Below, one piece after another: positions 26,498-35,013 of a DNA stretch of 64,000 bases. Every line of letters begins with the position of its first letter. Within the stretch, counting starts at the first letter, position 1. The DNA is from Winogradskyella echinorum (lineage in GTDB: Bacteria; Bacteroidota; Bacteroidia; Flavobacteriales; Flavobacteriaceae). Location: contig NZ_JACOQD010000002.1 in the NCBI RefSeq assembly GCF_014297365.1, positions 558,001 through 622,000 on the forward strand, written 5' to 3'. The notes beneath the pieces were generated by a model, which did not search any database, was not told where the DNA came from, and saw nothing but the letters and a program-made list of their open reading frames with translations. A program made the translations under genes and the position numbers.

Positions 26498-27999
26498 GGT
26501 TGTGCTTTGTTGGGAAGTTCTATGACAAATGTAGACCCTTTATGTTCTTCGCTTGTAAAGGAAATGGTTCCATTTAAATTTTCTAAATGATCTTTTACGA
26601 TATTCAATCCAATACCTGTGCCCTGCATCAATAGTGCATTTTCTGCTCTAAAATAACGATTAAAAATGTTTTTCTGATCTTTTGCAGGTATTCCTATTCC
26701 GTTATCTATAACTTTGAAAATTGTAGTACTTTCATTCTGCGAAATCTCAACATCAATAATCGTATTTTCCGATGAATATTTAATGGCATTATATATAAGG
26801 TTAGACAATGCCAATTCTAATATTTTTTCATCTTGATACATAGCCATGTGATCAATATTTTCTGGGTAATTAATCTGCTGACCATCTTTTAAAAGCATGT
26901 TAGCATTGTAAATAACTTCATTTAAAACCTTACTTAATTTAAAGTTACTAAACTTGTAATTAATCTTTCCTTTCTCTAACTTCTCTACAGAAAGAAAATC
27001 ATTTAAAATAGTATTGAGATATTGAACTTTCTCAGTTATAGTTTTTATATGCTTCTCTCGTTTATCTTGTTGCTCGCTCAACTTGTATTTACTCAATAAC
27101 ATGGTAGAAGTTAAAATACCACTTAAGGGTGTTTTAAATTCATGAGATACCATTGATAAAAATTTAGTCTTAAGATCATTGAGTTCTTTTTCAGCATTTA
27201 AAGCCGTTTTTAATTCCTCTGTTCTAATATCTACAGTTTTCTCTAGTCGTTCTGTATAGTTTTTTTGTTCTGTGATGTCTAAAATAATAGCGAAAAAAAC
27301 ATCTCTATCACCTAATTTAGACCGTTGCAAATGTACATAGGCAGGATAAGTGCTACCAGATTTTCGTTGGTGTACAGTTTCAAACTCAATTTTTTCAGTA
27401 TTCTCTTTGTCTAATAAAGCTATCTCTTCCCTAAACTGCGATTCGGTATAATTTGGTTTTATATCCAAAGGAGTCATGGTTTGCAACTCTTTTAACGAAT
27501 ATCCTATATTTTTTTGTGCACCATGATTTACATTTATAAATTTGAGCGTTTTAGCATCAAAAACGTAAATCTCGTTTAGTGATTTAAGAATAATATTCGC
27601 TAAATGATTTTTTTCTTGCTCTAATTTTTTACGCTCTGTAACATCAATCACCAAAGCCATAACAAAATTTTTACCATAAACGGTAAAAGGATTTAAACCC
27701 GCTTCAATCGGAAATTTGCTACCATCCTTATGGGCTCCAAAAATATCACGTCCTTGTCCCATTCTTCGACGATGTTGCTTTTTGATAAAGCCATCGAAAT
27801 GAGCACCATGTTCAGCATGATAATTTTGTGGTATTAATATATTTAATGGTTGATTTATAAGCTCATCTGTCTCATATCCAAACATTTTATTGGCAGAATC
27901 ATTTGTTTCAACAATATTTTGGTGTTTATCAACTATAATAACACCTTCAGATATAGAACCTAAAAGCAATTTGAATATATCTTGATCTTGTCGAAACAT
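26494..27999 (-). CDS. Two-PAS sensor histidine kinase with FixL-like first PAS
   Basis: A 501-residue soluble kinase with no membrane segment. PAS1 covers about 8-125, PAS2 about 135-250, a coiled linker 245-275, the HisKA domain has H285 in FLSMVSHEFKTPLSG, and HATPase boxes (NAIKYS, DNGIGIP, GTGIGLNIV) follow. In PAS1, H64 (IPQNYHAEH) and R84 (MGQGRDIFGAHKDG) align with the haem-ligand His and distal Arg of FixL (H200/R220 in Bradyrhizobium) and keep the same 20-residue spacing. Haem binding and O2 or NO sensing are therefore plausible but not proven. The gene overlaps the REC-Crp/Fnr gene and lies in the middle of the inferred regulon. Confidence 0.9.
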   Translation of the reverse strand: MFRQDQDIFKLLLGSISEGVIIVDKHQNIVETNDSANKMFGYETDELINQPLNILIPQNYHAEHGAHFDGFIKKQHRRRMGQGRDIFGAHKDGSKFPIEAGLNPFTVYGKNFVMALVIDVTERKKLEQEKNHLANIILKSLNEIYVFDAKTLKFINVNHGAQKNIGYSLKELQTMTPLDIKPNYTESQFREEIALLDKENTEKIEFETVHQRKSGSTYPAYVHLQRSKLGDRDVFFAIILDITEQKNYTERLEKTVDIRTEELKTALNAEKELNDLKTKFLSMVSHEFKTPLSGILTSTMLLSKYKLSEQQDKREKHIKTITEKVQYLNTILNDFLSVEKLEKGKINYKFSNFKLSKVLNEVIYNANMLLKDGQQINYPENIDHMAMYQDEKILELALSNLIYNAIKYSSENTIIDVEISQNESTTIFKVIDNGIGIPAKDQKNIFNRYFRAENALLMQGTGIGLNIVKDHLENLNGTISFTSEEHKGSTFVIELPNKAQP

Positions 28000-28091
28000 T
28001 TTTCAGCTAACTTTTTATGAATGTTAAAGATAGAAAACTCCATTTGAAATTGGTGAATATGCTTGTAAAGATTTAATTGGAAATTCTCAAC

Positions 28092-28134
28092 TGATAGATA
28101 TCATTTTTTTTAACAGAAAGCAACCATACATTTA
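28092..28134 (+). promoter_or_regulatory. FNR-type box plus -7 element for the TerB-like gene
   Basis: Box TGATAGATATCA at 28092-28103 and -7-like TACATTTA at 28127-28134, 29.5 nt apart. It lies in the divergent gap with the kinase gene, but no TAnnTTTG is present at the mirror position, so it should serve only the plus-strand gene. Confidence 0.7.
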
Positions 28135-28153
28135 CAAATAAATACAGACAGCT

Positions 28154-28561
28154 ATGAAAACTAAAAAGAAAATGACTTTGAAATTTTACCAAAATCTAGG
28201 TAAATTGTTTTATGCCGTTGCGGCAACTGATGGAAATGTTAAACCAATAGAAATTGAAAAACTCAACACCTTTGTAAAAAAATATTGGTTAGATATAGAT
28301 GATATTGAAGATGTATTTGGTATCGATGCTGCATACCAAATAGAAGTTGTTTTTGATTGGCTTAATTATGACGAAGAAATGGATGTGAATACTTGCTACA
28401 CTGATTTTGTATCCTATAAAAATGAACAGAGCCATTTATTTACTGAGGAAGTAAAGAAATTAATTTTAAAAACTAGCTCAGCAATAGCTCACGCTTTTTC
28501 TGGTATTAATAAATCGGAATTAATGCTAATAGCAAAATTAGATATAGAATTAAAAAAGTAA
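28154..28561 (+). CDS. TerB-like tellurite-resistance/stress protein
   Basis: A 135-residue all-helical cytoplasmic protein. The segment [23 protein letters not shown] (about residues 13-35) matches the TerB opening, in which an A-x-D-G-x-V-x-x-x-E metal-binding pattern follows a helix. A second acidic segment '[15 protein letters not shown]' comes near residue 75. TerB domains sense or bind divalent metals in stress responses, and the role here is unknown. It is divergent from the two-component genes and behind an FNR-type promoter. It is followed by deoD with 46 nt between, so the two may be co-transcribed. Confidence 0.7.
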   Translation: MKTKKKMTLKFYQNLGKLFYAVAATDGNVKPIEIEKLNTFVKKYWLDIDDIEDVFGIDAAYQIEVVFDWLNYDEEMDVNTCYTDFVSYKNEQSHLFTEEVKKLILKTSSAIAHAFSGINKSELMLIAKLDIELKK

Positions 28562-28607
28562 ACTAAGTTTCAGTAATACTTACCACTTAATAAAAATAAC
28601 TAGAATT

Positions 28608-29306
28608 ATGAGCATTCATATTGAAGCAAAAAAAGGAGAAATTGCTGAAACAGTATTATTACCAGGTGACCCAATGCGCGCCAAATGGATAGCAGAAACA
28701 TTTTTTGAAAACCCTAAATGCTACAACAATGTTAGAGGTATGTTAGGTTATACGGGTTTATATAAAGGAAAACGCGTGTCGGTTCAAGGAACTGGTATGG
28801 GAATTCCATCTGCACTAATCTATTGTCATGAGCTTATTAATGAGTATGGCGTTAAAAACTTAATACGTGTTGGCTCAACCGGATCTTACCAAAAAGACGT
28901 AAAAATTCGTGACATAGTAATTGCTATGGCAGCGTCATCTACTTCTGGCATCAATAATTCGCGATTTATAAATGCGGACTATTCCCCTACTGCCAATTTT
29001 GAATTATTTTTAAATGCAGCTCTATATGCAAAGGATAACAACATTCCTATAAAAGCTGGCAATGTACTCTCTGCAGACGAGTTTTATGATGATGATTTTG
29101 ACAGCTATAAAAAATGGGCAGAATTTGGTGTGTTATGTGTAGAAATGGAAACCGCAGGATTATATACCATCGCAGCAAAGTTTAATGTTAGAGCATTGTC
29201 TATTTTAACGGTTTCAGATTCATTAGTAACTAAAGAGCGCACCTCAGCTGATGAGCGAGAAAGCACATTTAATACTATGGTTGAGATTGCATTGAATTCT
29301 GTATAG
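28608..29306 (+). CDS. deoD: Purine-nucleoside phosphorylase, DeoD type
   Basis: A 232-residue hexameric-type phosphorylase that splits purine (deoxy)nucleosides with phosphate for salvage. Visible family motifs: [14 protein letters not shown] (residues 18-31, phosphate site), GTGMGIPS (about 62-69), [12 protein letters not shown] (about 86-97) and the nucleoside-binding V-E-M-E-T-A-G-L-Y (about 177-185) followed by SDS. Length equals that of typical DeoD. Its position right after the TerB-like gene suggests a shared transcript from the FNR-type promoter, with no terminator in the gap. Nucleoside salvage would fit a non-growing state. Confidence 0.93.
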   Translation: MSIHIEAKKGEIAETVLLPGDPMRAKWIAETFFENPKCYNNVRGMLGYTGLYKGKRVSVQGTGMGIPSALIYCHELINEYGVKNLIRVGSTGSYQKDVKIRDIVIAMAASSTSGINNSRFINADYSPTANFELFLNAALYAKDNNIPIKAGNVLSADEFYDDDFDSYKKWAEFGVLCVEMETAGLYTIAAKFNVRALSILTVSDSLVTKERTSADERESTFNTMVEIALNSV

Positions 29307-29387
29307 CTCATCATAAAAATGGCTTCAAGGTTTGTCTTCAAAGACGAATATCATTATTTAAATATTTGACTTTCAATGTTTTTACAT

Positions 29388-29429
29388 TGATATAAATTAG
29401 CTAAATCCCTCTAAAGTTTTCTAATTTTG
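29388..29429 (+). promoter_or_regulatory. Candidate weaker FNR-type box and consensus -7 element for the metal ATPase
   Basis: TGATATAAATTA at 29388-29399 differs from the box consensus by one base in the second half-site. The -7 element TAATTTTG at 29422-29429 is a full consensus match, but the spacing is 28.5 nt instead of 29.5. It is reported as a possible degenerate site. Confidence 0.4.
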
Positions 29430-29449
29430 AAACACGAGAAAGTATCTAA

Positions 29450-31417
29450 ATGAAAAATAAACCAGAACATCAACATAATCTCAATTTAGTATTTGGTAAA
29501 AAAACAGAACTCTATTTTGCTATCTTTTGCGGAGTGTTTTTGCTTATAGGTTACTTAATTGAAAAATTAACTGGTTTTGCAGATTGGACGTCATTGCTAA
29601 ATTATATAATTGCCTACTTTTTTGGAGGTGCTTTTATTGCTATTGATGCATCAAAAAAAATTCCTAAAGGAGAATTTGATATTGATTTTTTAATGATTGC
29701 TGCTGCAGCTGGCGCAGCCTATATTGGTAGTTGGGCTGAAGGTGCTTTACTTTTGTTTTTATTTAGTTTAGGGCATGCTTTAGAACATTACGCAATGAAT
29801 AAAGCAAAAAAATCAATTGAAGCTTTAGGCAATCTATCTCCAAAAACAGCGCTCGTTAAGCAAAACGATAAATTAAAAGAAGTGGCCATTGAAGCCCTAA
29901 AAATTAACGACATTATTGTAATAAAGCCAAATACAAAAATTGCTGCAGATGGCGTAATTATTAGTGGTAACAGTAGTATTAACCAAGCACCAATTACAGG
30001 AGAAAGTATCCCAATCGACAAAACATTTATTGAATCTACAAACAATTTACCAGATTTTAAGCACATAGATAAAAAACATATTGCCTTTGCAGGTAGCATA
30101 AATGGCGATAACAGCCTCGAAGTTCTGGTGCTTAAATTAAGTGAAGATTCTACAGTATCTCGATTAATTAAATTGGTAAATGAAGTTGAAACTCAAAAAT
30201 CCCCTACGCAACGACTCACAAAAAAGTTTGAAAAATGGTATGTCCCTATAGTAATACTTTTAGTTATCTTATTATGTTTTGCGTATTTAGTAGTTGATGA
30301 AAGTTTTAACGAAAGTTTATATAGAGCAATAACCGTGTTAGTTGCTGCGAGTCCTTGTGCGTTGGCAATTTCTACACCAAGTGCTGTATTAAGTGGCATT
30401 GCTAGAGCTGCACAAAAAGGTGTTCTTATAAAAGGAGGTAAAGCGTTAGAAGATTTAGGGGAAATTACAACCATTTCATTTGATAAAACTGGCACCTTAA
30501 CCGAAGGCAAGCCAAAACTCACCAACTTAATCACTTTAAATAATTTTAATGAAAATGAATTACCTAAAATCGTTCTTGAAGTAGAAAGTTTAAGTAATCA
30601 TCCACTAGCAAAAGCTATAGCAAATGACATTAGAGTCAATTATAATATTGAGTCTCAGAATAAAGCTTCTAATGTAAACGCTATTCAAGGAAAAGGTATA
30701 AGTGCTTTATACAATGGTAATATGGTTCATATAGGTAATGTAAAGCTTATGGAAGATGTTGGCATTATAGTATCAACATCTGTCATCACTAAAATGGAGA
30801 ACTTTTTAAAAAACGGGCACACCGTTATGCTCGTTGGATATAAAAATGAAGTCATAGGATTAGTTAGCGTAATGGATTTACCTCGAAAAACTGCCAAAAA
30901 CACTTTAAAAAAATTAAAACAAATTGGTATAAAACAAATGATTATGCTTACTGGAGACCATCAAAACGTAGGAAATGCCATTGCCAAACAAATTGGTCTT
31001 ACTGTAGTAAAAGGTAATTTATTGCCAGAAGATAAAGTAACCGAAATACAAAAACTCATTAAACGAGATAAAAAAATTGCAATGGTTGGTGATGGTGTTA
31101 ACGATGCTCCTGCAATGGCATTGAGCACCGTAAGTGTTGCTATGGGTGCAGCTGGTAGTGATGTAGCTCTAGAAACTGCAGATGTGGCTCTTATGTCCGA
31201 TAAAATTGAAAATTTACCCTTTGTTATAGGTCTAAGTAGAGAATCTAAAGGCATTATTAAGCAAAACATATTTATAAGTTTGGGTGTTGTTGCTATACTA
31301 GTTCCTGTAACCATTTTGGGACTCACCAATATTGGTTTAGCCGTTGCTTTTCATGAAGGTTCAACCATTGTGGTAGTGCTCAATGCATTACGTTTACTCC
31401 GTTATAAACTCAATTAG
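29450..31417 (+). CDS. P1B-4-type heavy-metal translocating ATPase (Co2+/Fe2+ efflux type)
   Basis: A 655-residue P-type ATPase. It has TGES (actuator), the phosphorylated D345 in DKTGT, MLTGDH and GDGVNDAPA. The ion-path motif in the fourth core helix is S-P-C (301-303), not C-P-C, and a late helix holds H-E-G-S (from H635). This pair defines the P1B-4 subgroup (CoaT/CtpD/PfeT), whose members export Co2+ or Fe2+ rather than Cu, Zn or Cd. There is no N-terminal metal-binding domain, only a His-containing head (EHQHN). The gene is monocistronic by layout. A weak FNR-type site upstream suggests a link to the stress regulon, perhaps to limit ferrous iron under low oxygen. Confidence 0.92.
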   Translation: MKNKPEHQHNLNLVFGKKTELYFAIFCGVFLLIGYLIEKLTGFADWTSLLNYIIAYFFGGAFIAIDASKKIPKGEFDIDFLMIAAAAGAAYIGSWAEGALLLFLFSLGHALEHYAMNKAKKSIEALGNLSPKTALVKQNDKLKEVAIEALKINDIIVIKPNTKIAADGVIISGNSSINQAPITGESIPIDKTFIESTNNLPDFKHIDKKHIAFAGSINGDNSLEVLVLKLSEDSTVSRLIKLVNEVETQKSPTQRLTKKFEKWYVPIVILLVILLCFAYLVVDESFNESLYRAITVLVAASPCALAISTPSAVLSGIARAAQKGVLIKGGKALEDLGEITTISFDKTGTLTEGKPKLTNLITLNNFNENELPKIVLEVESLSNHPLAKAIANDIRVNYNIESQNKASNVNAIQGKGISALYNGNMVHIGNVKLMEDVGIIVSTSVITKMENFLKNGHTVMLVGYKNEVIGLVSVMDLPRKTAKNTLKKLKQIGIKQMIMLTGDHQNVGNAIAKQIGLTVVKGNLLPEDKVTEIQKLIKRDKKIAMVGDGVNDAPAMALSTVSVAMGAAGSDVALETADVALMSDKIENLPFVIGLSRESKGIIKQNIFISLGVVAILVPVTILGLTNIGLAVAFHEGSTIVVVLNALRLLRYKLN

Positions 31418-31457
31418 ATCCATACAGTTTTTAGTTTCACTAAAGCTTATAATAAAC

Positions 31458-31500
31458 TGATATTTCTCATTTTCAGTGGGTTAATATTGTAATAATTTTA
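31458..31500 (+). promoter_or_regulatory. FNR-type box plus -7 element for the CDP-alcohol phosphatidyltransferase gene
   Basis: TGATATTTCTCA at 31458-31469 (one deviation in the right half-site) and TAATTTTA at 31493-31500, 29.5 nt from the box centre. The gene starts 17 nt after the -7 element. Confidence 0.6.
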
Positions 31501-31517
31501 CAGAAAGTACAATAGCG

Positions 31518-32105
31518 ATGCTCACATTCAAAAATTATAACATTGCAGACTGGTTTTCATTTTATCGGATTATTGCAGCGCCAGTATTATTAACACTCAT
31601 TTGGTTTGATTTACGCTTAATATTCACATGGTTTTTACTCATTAGCTATTCTACAGATGCTATAGATGGGTATTTAGCGCGTAAGCTAAAAATTACCAGC
31701 CCAAGAGGTTCTCAACTCGATTCCTTTGGTGACCAAATAACATTAATTGTTGGTTTAATAGGGTTGTTTTATTTTGAAAATGCTTTTATAAAAACCAATT
31801 TTGTTTTAATTATTATAGCTTTCGTGCCATACATTATTCAAATGTTTATTGCCTACTTTAAATATGGAAAAGCTACAGCATTTCACACCTATTTAGCAAA
31901 ATTATCTGCTATAGTGCAAAGTGTTTTTATCTTATGGTCATTATTCTTTTCTCCCGAATATTCATTGTTTTATATTATGATTGCTATTGGGCTATTAGAA
32001 ACCTTTGAGGAAATTACACTCATTTTTATGTACAGAAATTGGGCATCTGACGTAAAAGGCATTTATTGGGCACTACGAGACAAACGTCGTCTTAAAAATA
32101 AGTAA
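31518..32105 (+). CDS. CDP-alcohol phosphatidyltransferase family membrane enzyme
   Basis: A 195-residue membrane protein with about six helices. The full active-site motif D-G-2x-A-R-8x-G-3x-D-3x-D is present at D50, G51, A54, R55, G64, D68 and D72. These enzymes move a phosphatidyl group from CDP-diacylglycerol to an alcohol (glycerol phosphate, serine, inositol and others), and the acceptor cannot be read from the sequence. It has its own FNR-type promoter, adding phospholipid synthesis to the predicted regulon alongside the patatin lipase and MlaEFD. Confidence 0.9.
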   Translation: MLTFKNYNIADWFSFYRIIAAPVLLTLIWFDLRLIFTWFLLISYSTDAIDGYLARKLKITSPRGSQLDSFGDQITLIVGLIGLFYFENAFIKTNFVLIIIAFVPYIIQMFIAYFKYGKATAFHTYLAKLSAIVQSVFILWSLFFSPEYSLFYIMIAIGLLETFEEITLIFMYRNWASDVKGIYWALRDKRRLKNK

Positions 32106-32107
32106 AC

Positions 32108-32150
32108 TGACCAATATCATAGATAATAACTTCGATTCTAAATAATTTAG
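32108..32150 (+). promoter_or_regulatory. FNR-type box plus -7-like element for the PNPOx-like gene
   Basis: TGACCAATATCA at 32108-32119, directly after the previous stop codon, and TAATTTAG at 32143-32150, 29.5 nt from the box centre. The last four bases of the -7 element are off consensus at one position. Confidence 0.6.
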
Positions 32151-32172
32151 TAAAAAACTAAAACCCTAGATT

Positions 32173-32628
32173 ATGATTAGATCATTAAACCAAAAGGAAA
32201 ACACAAAAATATTAGCATCAAATTATATAGGTAATTTATCCTATATTTATAGAGATAGACCTTATGTAGTGCCAATAACTTACTTTTTTGACACTGAAAA
32301 CAATATTATAATAGGCTATTCTGGGGAGGGACATAAAATTAACGCGATGCGCAAAAACCCAAATGTATCGCTATCCGTTTCGGAAGTTGATTCAGTAAAT
32401 TCCTGGAACTCGGTTCTTGCTCAAGGAACCTATGTAGAACTTTCTGGAAGTGATGCTAAAGCGCAACTACATATTTTTTCTTTAGGGGTTAAAGATTTAG
32501 TCATCAATAAAGAACACAGAAAATTAGATTTTATTAGTGAATTTTCAAGCAAAATTTATAAGGACGAATTACCAATTATTTTTCAGATTAAAGTTGAAGA
32601 GATTACTGGTAAAATGCGACGAAATTAA
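32173..32628 (+). CDS. Pyridoxamine 5'-phosphate oxidase-like FMN-binding protein
   Basis: A 151-residue split-barrel flavoprotein. The strand R-D-R-P-Y-V-V-P-I-T-Y-F (about residues 30-41), the central 'IIGYSGEGHKINAMRKNPNVSLSV' (about 51-74) and 'WNSVLAQGTYVEL' match the PNPOx-like family with nitroimidazole-resistance and FMN-binding relatives. It is probably a flavin-dependent reductase or sensor rather than a true PdxH, which is longer. It has an FNR-type promoter. Small PNPOx-like proteins are also frequent in the mycobacterial hypoxia regulon. A lipoprotein gene follows 19 nt later. Confidence 0.85.
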   Translation: MIRSLNQKENTKILASNYIGNLSYIYRDRPYVVPITYFFDTENNIIIGYSGEGHKINAMRKNPNVSLSVSEVDSVNSWNSVLAQGTYVELSGSDAKAQLHIFSLGVKDLVINKEHRKLDFISEFSSKIYKDELPIIFQIKVEEITGKMRRN

Positions 32629-32647
32629 TTTCAAAAAAAAGAAACAA

Positions 32648-33526
32648 ATGAAATATATACTGATAATTCTATTAATGCCATTACTTTTTAATTGTAAAAA
32701 TGACAGTGATAAAAAAGATCAATTACCTATCTATAATAACGAAATTAGAGATTCAATAGCCACAAATACGGTTAAACCAGATAGTATGCAAATTGAAACC
32801 GTTAATAAATCTATTGCTTTAGAGTTAAAACAAGAGCAACTCATCAAAAAAAAGGATGAGCGCATTGAGCTTCAAAAATTGGTTATAGATAAAAGAGATG
32901 CTATAGAAAAGGATGATTACACAATAAATTTTCATTACCCACTTCTTAATGAATCCTTTAAACCTACGCACACCAATTTTAATAATTTTATGAATCAGTA
33001 TTATGCCAATATTTCTAAAGCCGAATCCGAAATATTACAGAATAAACTTTTATGCGATAGTATTGAAGCTCAAAAATTTAGGGAAGAGCGCTTTATAGAT
33101 TACAAAATTTACAATGTTAATGACCAGCTTATAAGTCTGTTGTTTTACAAAGAGAATTATTACTCTGGATCCATGCATCCAAGTTTTACGTTCGATTGTT
33201 TCAATTTTAATCTTGTTGAAGGTGTGTTTATGAACTACGAAGACTTCTTTACGCAAGGCTCTGAAGAGGAACTATTAACTATTCTCAACGAAAAAATTAG
33301 CAATAGCATAAAACTAGGTAATTTGTATTACGACTGCTGGGAAATAGAAATTGAAGATTTTTTTAGAGCCAAAAATAATTTTGTACTCAATGATAACTAT
33401 GTAGAGTTTTATTTTGATGATTGCGTAATGTGCCCTTCTTATACAGGCACCTATTCTATAGAACTTCCGCTCGTAGAATTACTTTCTGTTCTTAAAAAAT
33501 TCGATTCAAATCCATTAGTTTTTTAA
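32648..33526 (+). CDS. Lipoprotein with DUF3298/RsiV-like domain
   Basis: A 292-residue protein. I start it at the ATG at 32648 because this gives a lipoprotein signal (MKYILIILLMPLLFNC, Cys16); an in-frame ATG at 32537 would overlap the previous gene and lack a signal. A charged spacer covers about 20-85. From about 95 a DUF4163/DUF3298-like domain begins (INFHYPLLN...) and continues through 'ISLLFYKENYYSGSMHPSFTFDCFNFNL', where the S-x-H-P and F-x-F-N/D positions are typical. Such domains bind cell-wall or lysozyme-related ligands in RsiV and PdaC relatives. It is probably co-transcribed with the PNPOx-like gene. Confidence 0.8.
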   Translation: MKYILIILLMPLLFNCKNDSDKKDQLPIYNNEIRDSIATNTVKPDSMQIETVNKSIALELKQEQLIKKKDERIELQKLVIDKRDAIEKDDYTINFHYPLLNESFKPTHTNFNNFMNQYYANISKAESEILQNKLLCDSIEAQKFREERFIDYKIYNVNDQLISLLFYKENYYSGSMHPSFTFDCFNFNLVEGVFMNYEDFFTQGSEEELLTILNEKISNSIKLGNLYYDCWEIEIEDFFRAKNNFVLNDNYVEFYFDDCVMCPSYTGTYSIELPLVELLSVLKKFDSNPLVF

Positions 33527-33546
33527 CACTGATAAAAAAGGCACCT

Positions 33547-34005
33547 ATGAAAACAAAGACACAATTGTTATTAGATCTTTGGATAGAAGCTAGAACTCGA
33601 TTTGCAAATCAGTTACCTAATCTCACTGAAAATGATTTAACAAAAAAACTATTACCATCTCCAAATAGTATCGGTTTTTTAATTCGTCATATCGGAGACG
33701 TTGAACTTCTTTTTGCCAAAAACGTATTTGGAGCTAGCGATACAAAAGTGATAGCAAAAACAGTCATTGCCCAAAAAGACACTGGAGATTGGACTAACCT
33801 CAATGAATTGTTAGCATATGTCAATCACTCATTTAAAGTGTTACAATCTATCGTAGAAAAACAAGAGGATTCGGACTGGGAAACTACTATTGTAACTAAA
33901 GAATTCGGAACTAAAACCAAAGCAGAAGCTTTTGGTAGAATCATTTCACACACCACCTATCATGCAGGTCAATTAGCTATTATAAAAAAATATGGAAAAA
34001 GCTGA
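33547..34005 (+). CDS. DinB/DUF1572-family four-helix protein
   Basis: A 152-residue DinB-superfamily protein. The metal-binding histidines expected of the family are in 'LIRHIGDVELLFAKNVFG' (H49) and the C-terminal 'ISHTTYHAGQLAIIKKYG' (about H139 and H143). The four-helix layout is visible in the alternation of long amphipathic stretches. DinB-like enzymes act as thiol- or metal-dependent transferases, in Bacillus-type organisms often with bacillithiol. A bshB1 gene lies 12 kb downstream. The gene converges with mlaD, 14 nt apart. Confidence 0.85.
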   Translation: MKTKTQLLLDLWIEARTRFANQLPNLTENDLTKKLLPSPNSIGFLIRHIGDVELLFAKNVFGASDTKVIAKTVIAQKDTGDWTNLNELLAYVNHSFKVLQSIVEKQEDSDWETTIVTKEFGTKTKAEAFGRIISHTTYHAGQLAIIKKYGKS

Positions 34006-34019
34006 CCTTAAAATTTAAG

Positions 34020-35009
34020 TCAATCTTTGTTTTTTGCTTCCTTTTTCTCTTGTCGTTCCAACCTCTTAAAATAACCTCGTGTTAAAAAGTTATGTTTTAA
34101 TGCTTCCATATTCTGATTAAATTTATCTGTACCTTCATTAATATTATTTAGAGTAGATTTTAAACTATTCACTAAAGTTGTATCCTTTACAAAATAATTA
34201 TAGGCACCTTCACTAGAATTAAAATCATTAACTACTGAATTTATGTTTTTGAGAACACTTTCAATTTCTAAACTTGAAGTTTCAAGATGTGTAACTATAT
34301 CTTTTAACTTTTTACCTGAAAGAGTATCGTTAAGTAACATGCCTAAAATAGTTCCATCATCCGTTTTAATATTAGAAATAATAGAATTAAGTTCTGCAAT
34401 AGAATTGGAAGCACCATAACTGGCATATTTAAGGTTGGTTACAGATTGTTTTAGGTCTTGTGCCATAATGGTATCGTTGAGCAAAATGCCAATAGTTCCT
34501 TTACCTTTTGTAATGCTATTAGTAATTTTAAGCAAATCTGAAGTTAATATCGCTGCATTTTCAGTACTTGTATTGAGTGTATTAAGAATATCGTCAGTAC
34601 CTATTTTACTGTAAGATTCTATAGTAGTATTATTTTCTATCATTTCAGAAATCCCTTTACCTGGTACAATATTTACTATCATGTTTCCAACCAACCCGTC
34701 TGAACCAATCGTTGCAATAGCATTTTTTTTAATGTGTGAAATAATTTTCTCTTCAATCGATAATTCTACTTTTATGGTTGAATCGTTAACCATCATAATA
34801 TCTTTAACCGTACCGATATCAATACCCGAGTATCTTACATTATTACCTTTTTGTAACCCATTAACATTTTGAAAGTAAGAATTGATGACAAATGTTTTTT
34901 TAAACATATCTTCTCGTTGACCAACCAGATAAACACCTGCAATAAATAGAATGGTTCCTATAAGAACAAATATGCCTAGTCTTAGTTTTTGAGCATTTGA
35001 TTTTTTCAT
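34020..35009 (-). CDS. mlaD: MlaD/MCE-domain lipid-binding protein
   Basis: A 329-residue protein. The ATG at 35009 is chosen since it opens with basic residues and one transmembrane helix (LRLGIFVLIGTILFIAGVYLVG, about 9-30) and sits 4 nt after mlaF; an upstream in-frame start would overlap mlaF. The MCE domain (about 35-120) has 'FQNVNGLQKGNNVRYSGIDIGTVKDI'. After it come repeated helical segments with three copies of a 'G-T-I-L-G/I-L-L-N-D-T' motif, probably a coiled tube as in Bacteroidota MCE proteins. It shuttles phospholipids between inner and outer membranes with MlaE and MlaF. Confidence 0.9.
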   Translation of the reverse strand: MKKSNAQKLRLGIFVLIGTILFIAGVYLVGQREDMFKKTFVINSYFQNVNGLQKGNNVRYSGIDIGTVKDIMMVNDSTIKVELSIEEKIISHIKKNAIATIGSDGLVGNMIVNIVPGKGISEMIENNTTIESYSKIGTDDILNTLNTSTENAAILTSDLLKITNSITKGKGTIGILLNDTIMAQDLKQSVTNLKYASYGASNSIAELNSIISNIKTDDGTILGMLLNDTLSGKKLKDIVTHLETSSLEIESVLKNINSVVNDFNSSEGAYNYFVKDTTLVNSLKSTLNNINEGTDKFNQNMEALKHNFLTRGYFKRLERQEKKEAKNKD

Positions 35010-35013
35010 AATA

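Noticed and set aside
28061-28068. Use of the box at 28092 for the divergent kinase gene
   Set aside because: The mirror position reads gcttgtaa, with no CAAAnnTA, so there is no -7 element for the minus strand.
32537-32648. Longer N-terminus for the DUF3298-like lipoprotein
   Set aside because: It overlaps the upstream gene and would bury the lipoprotein signal.
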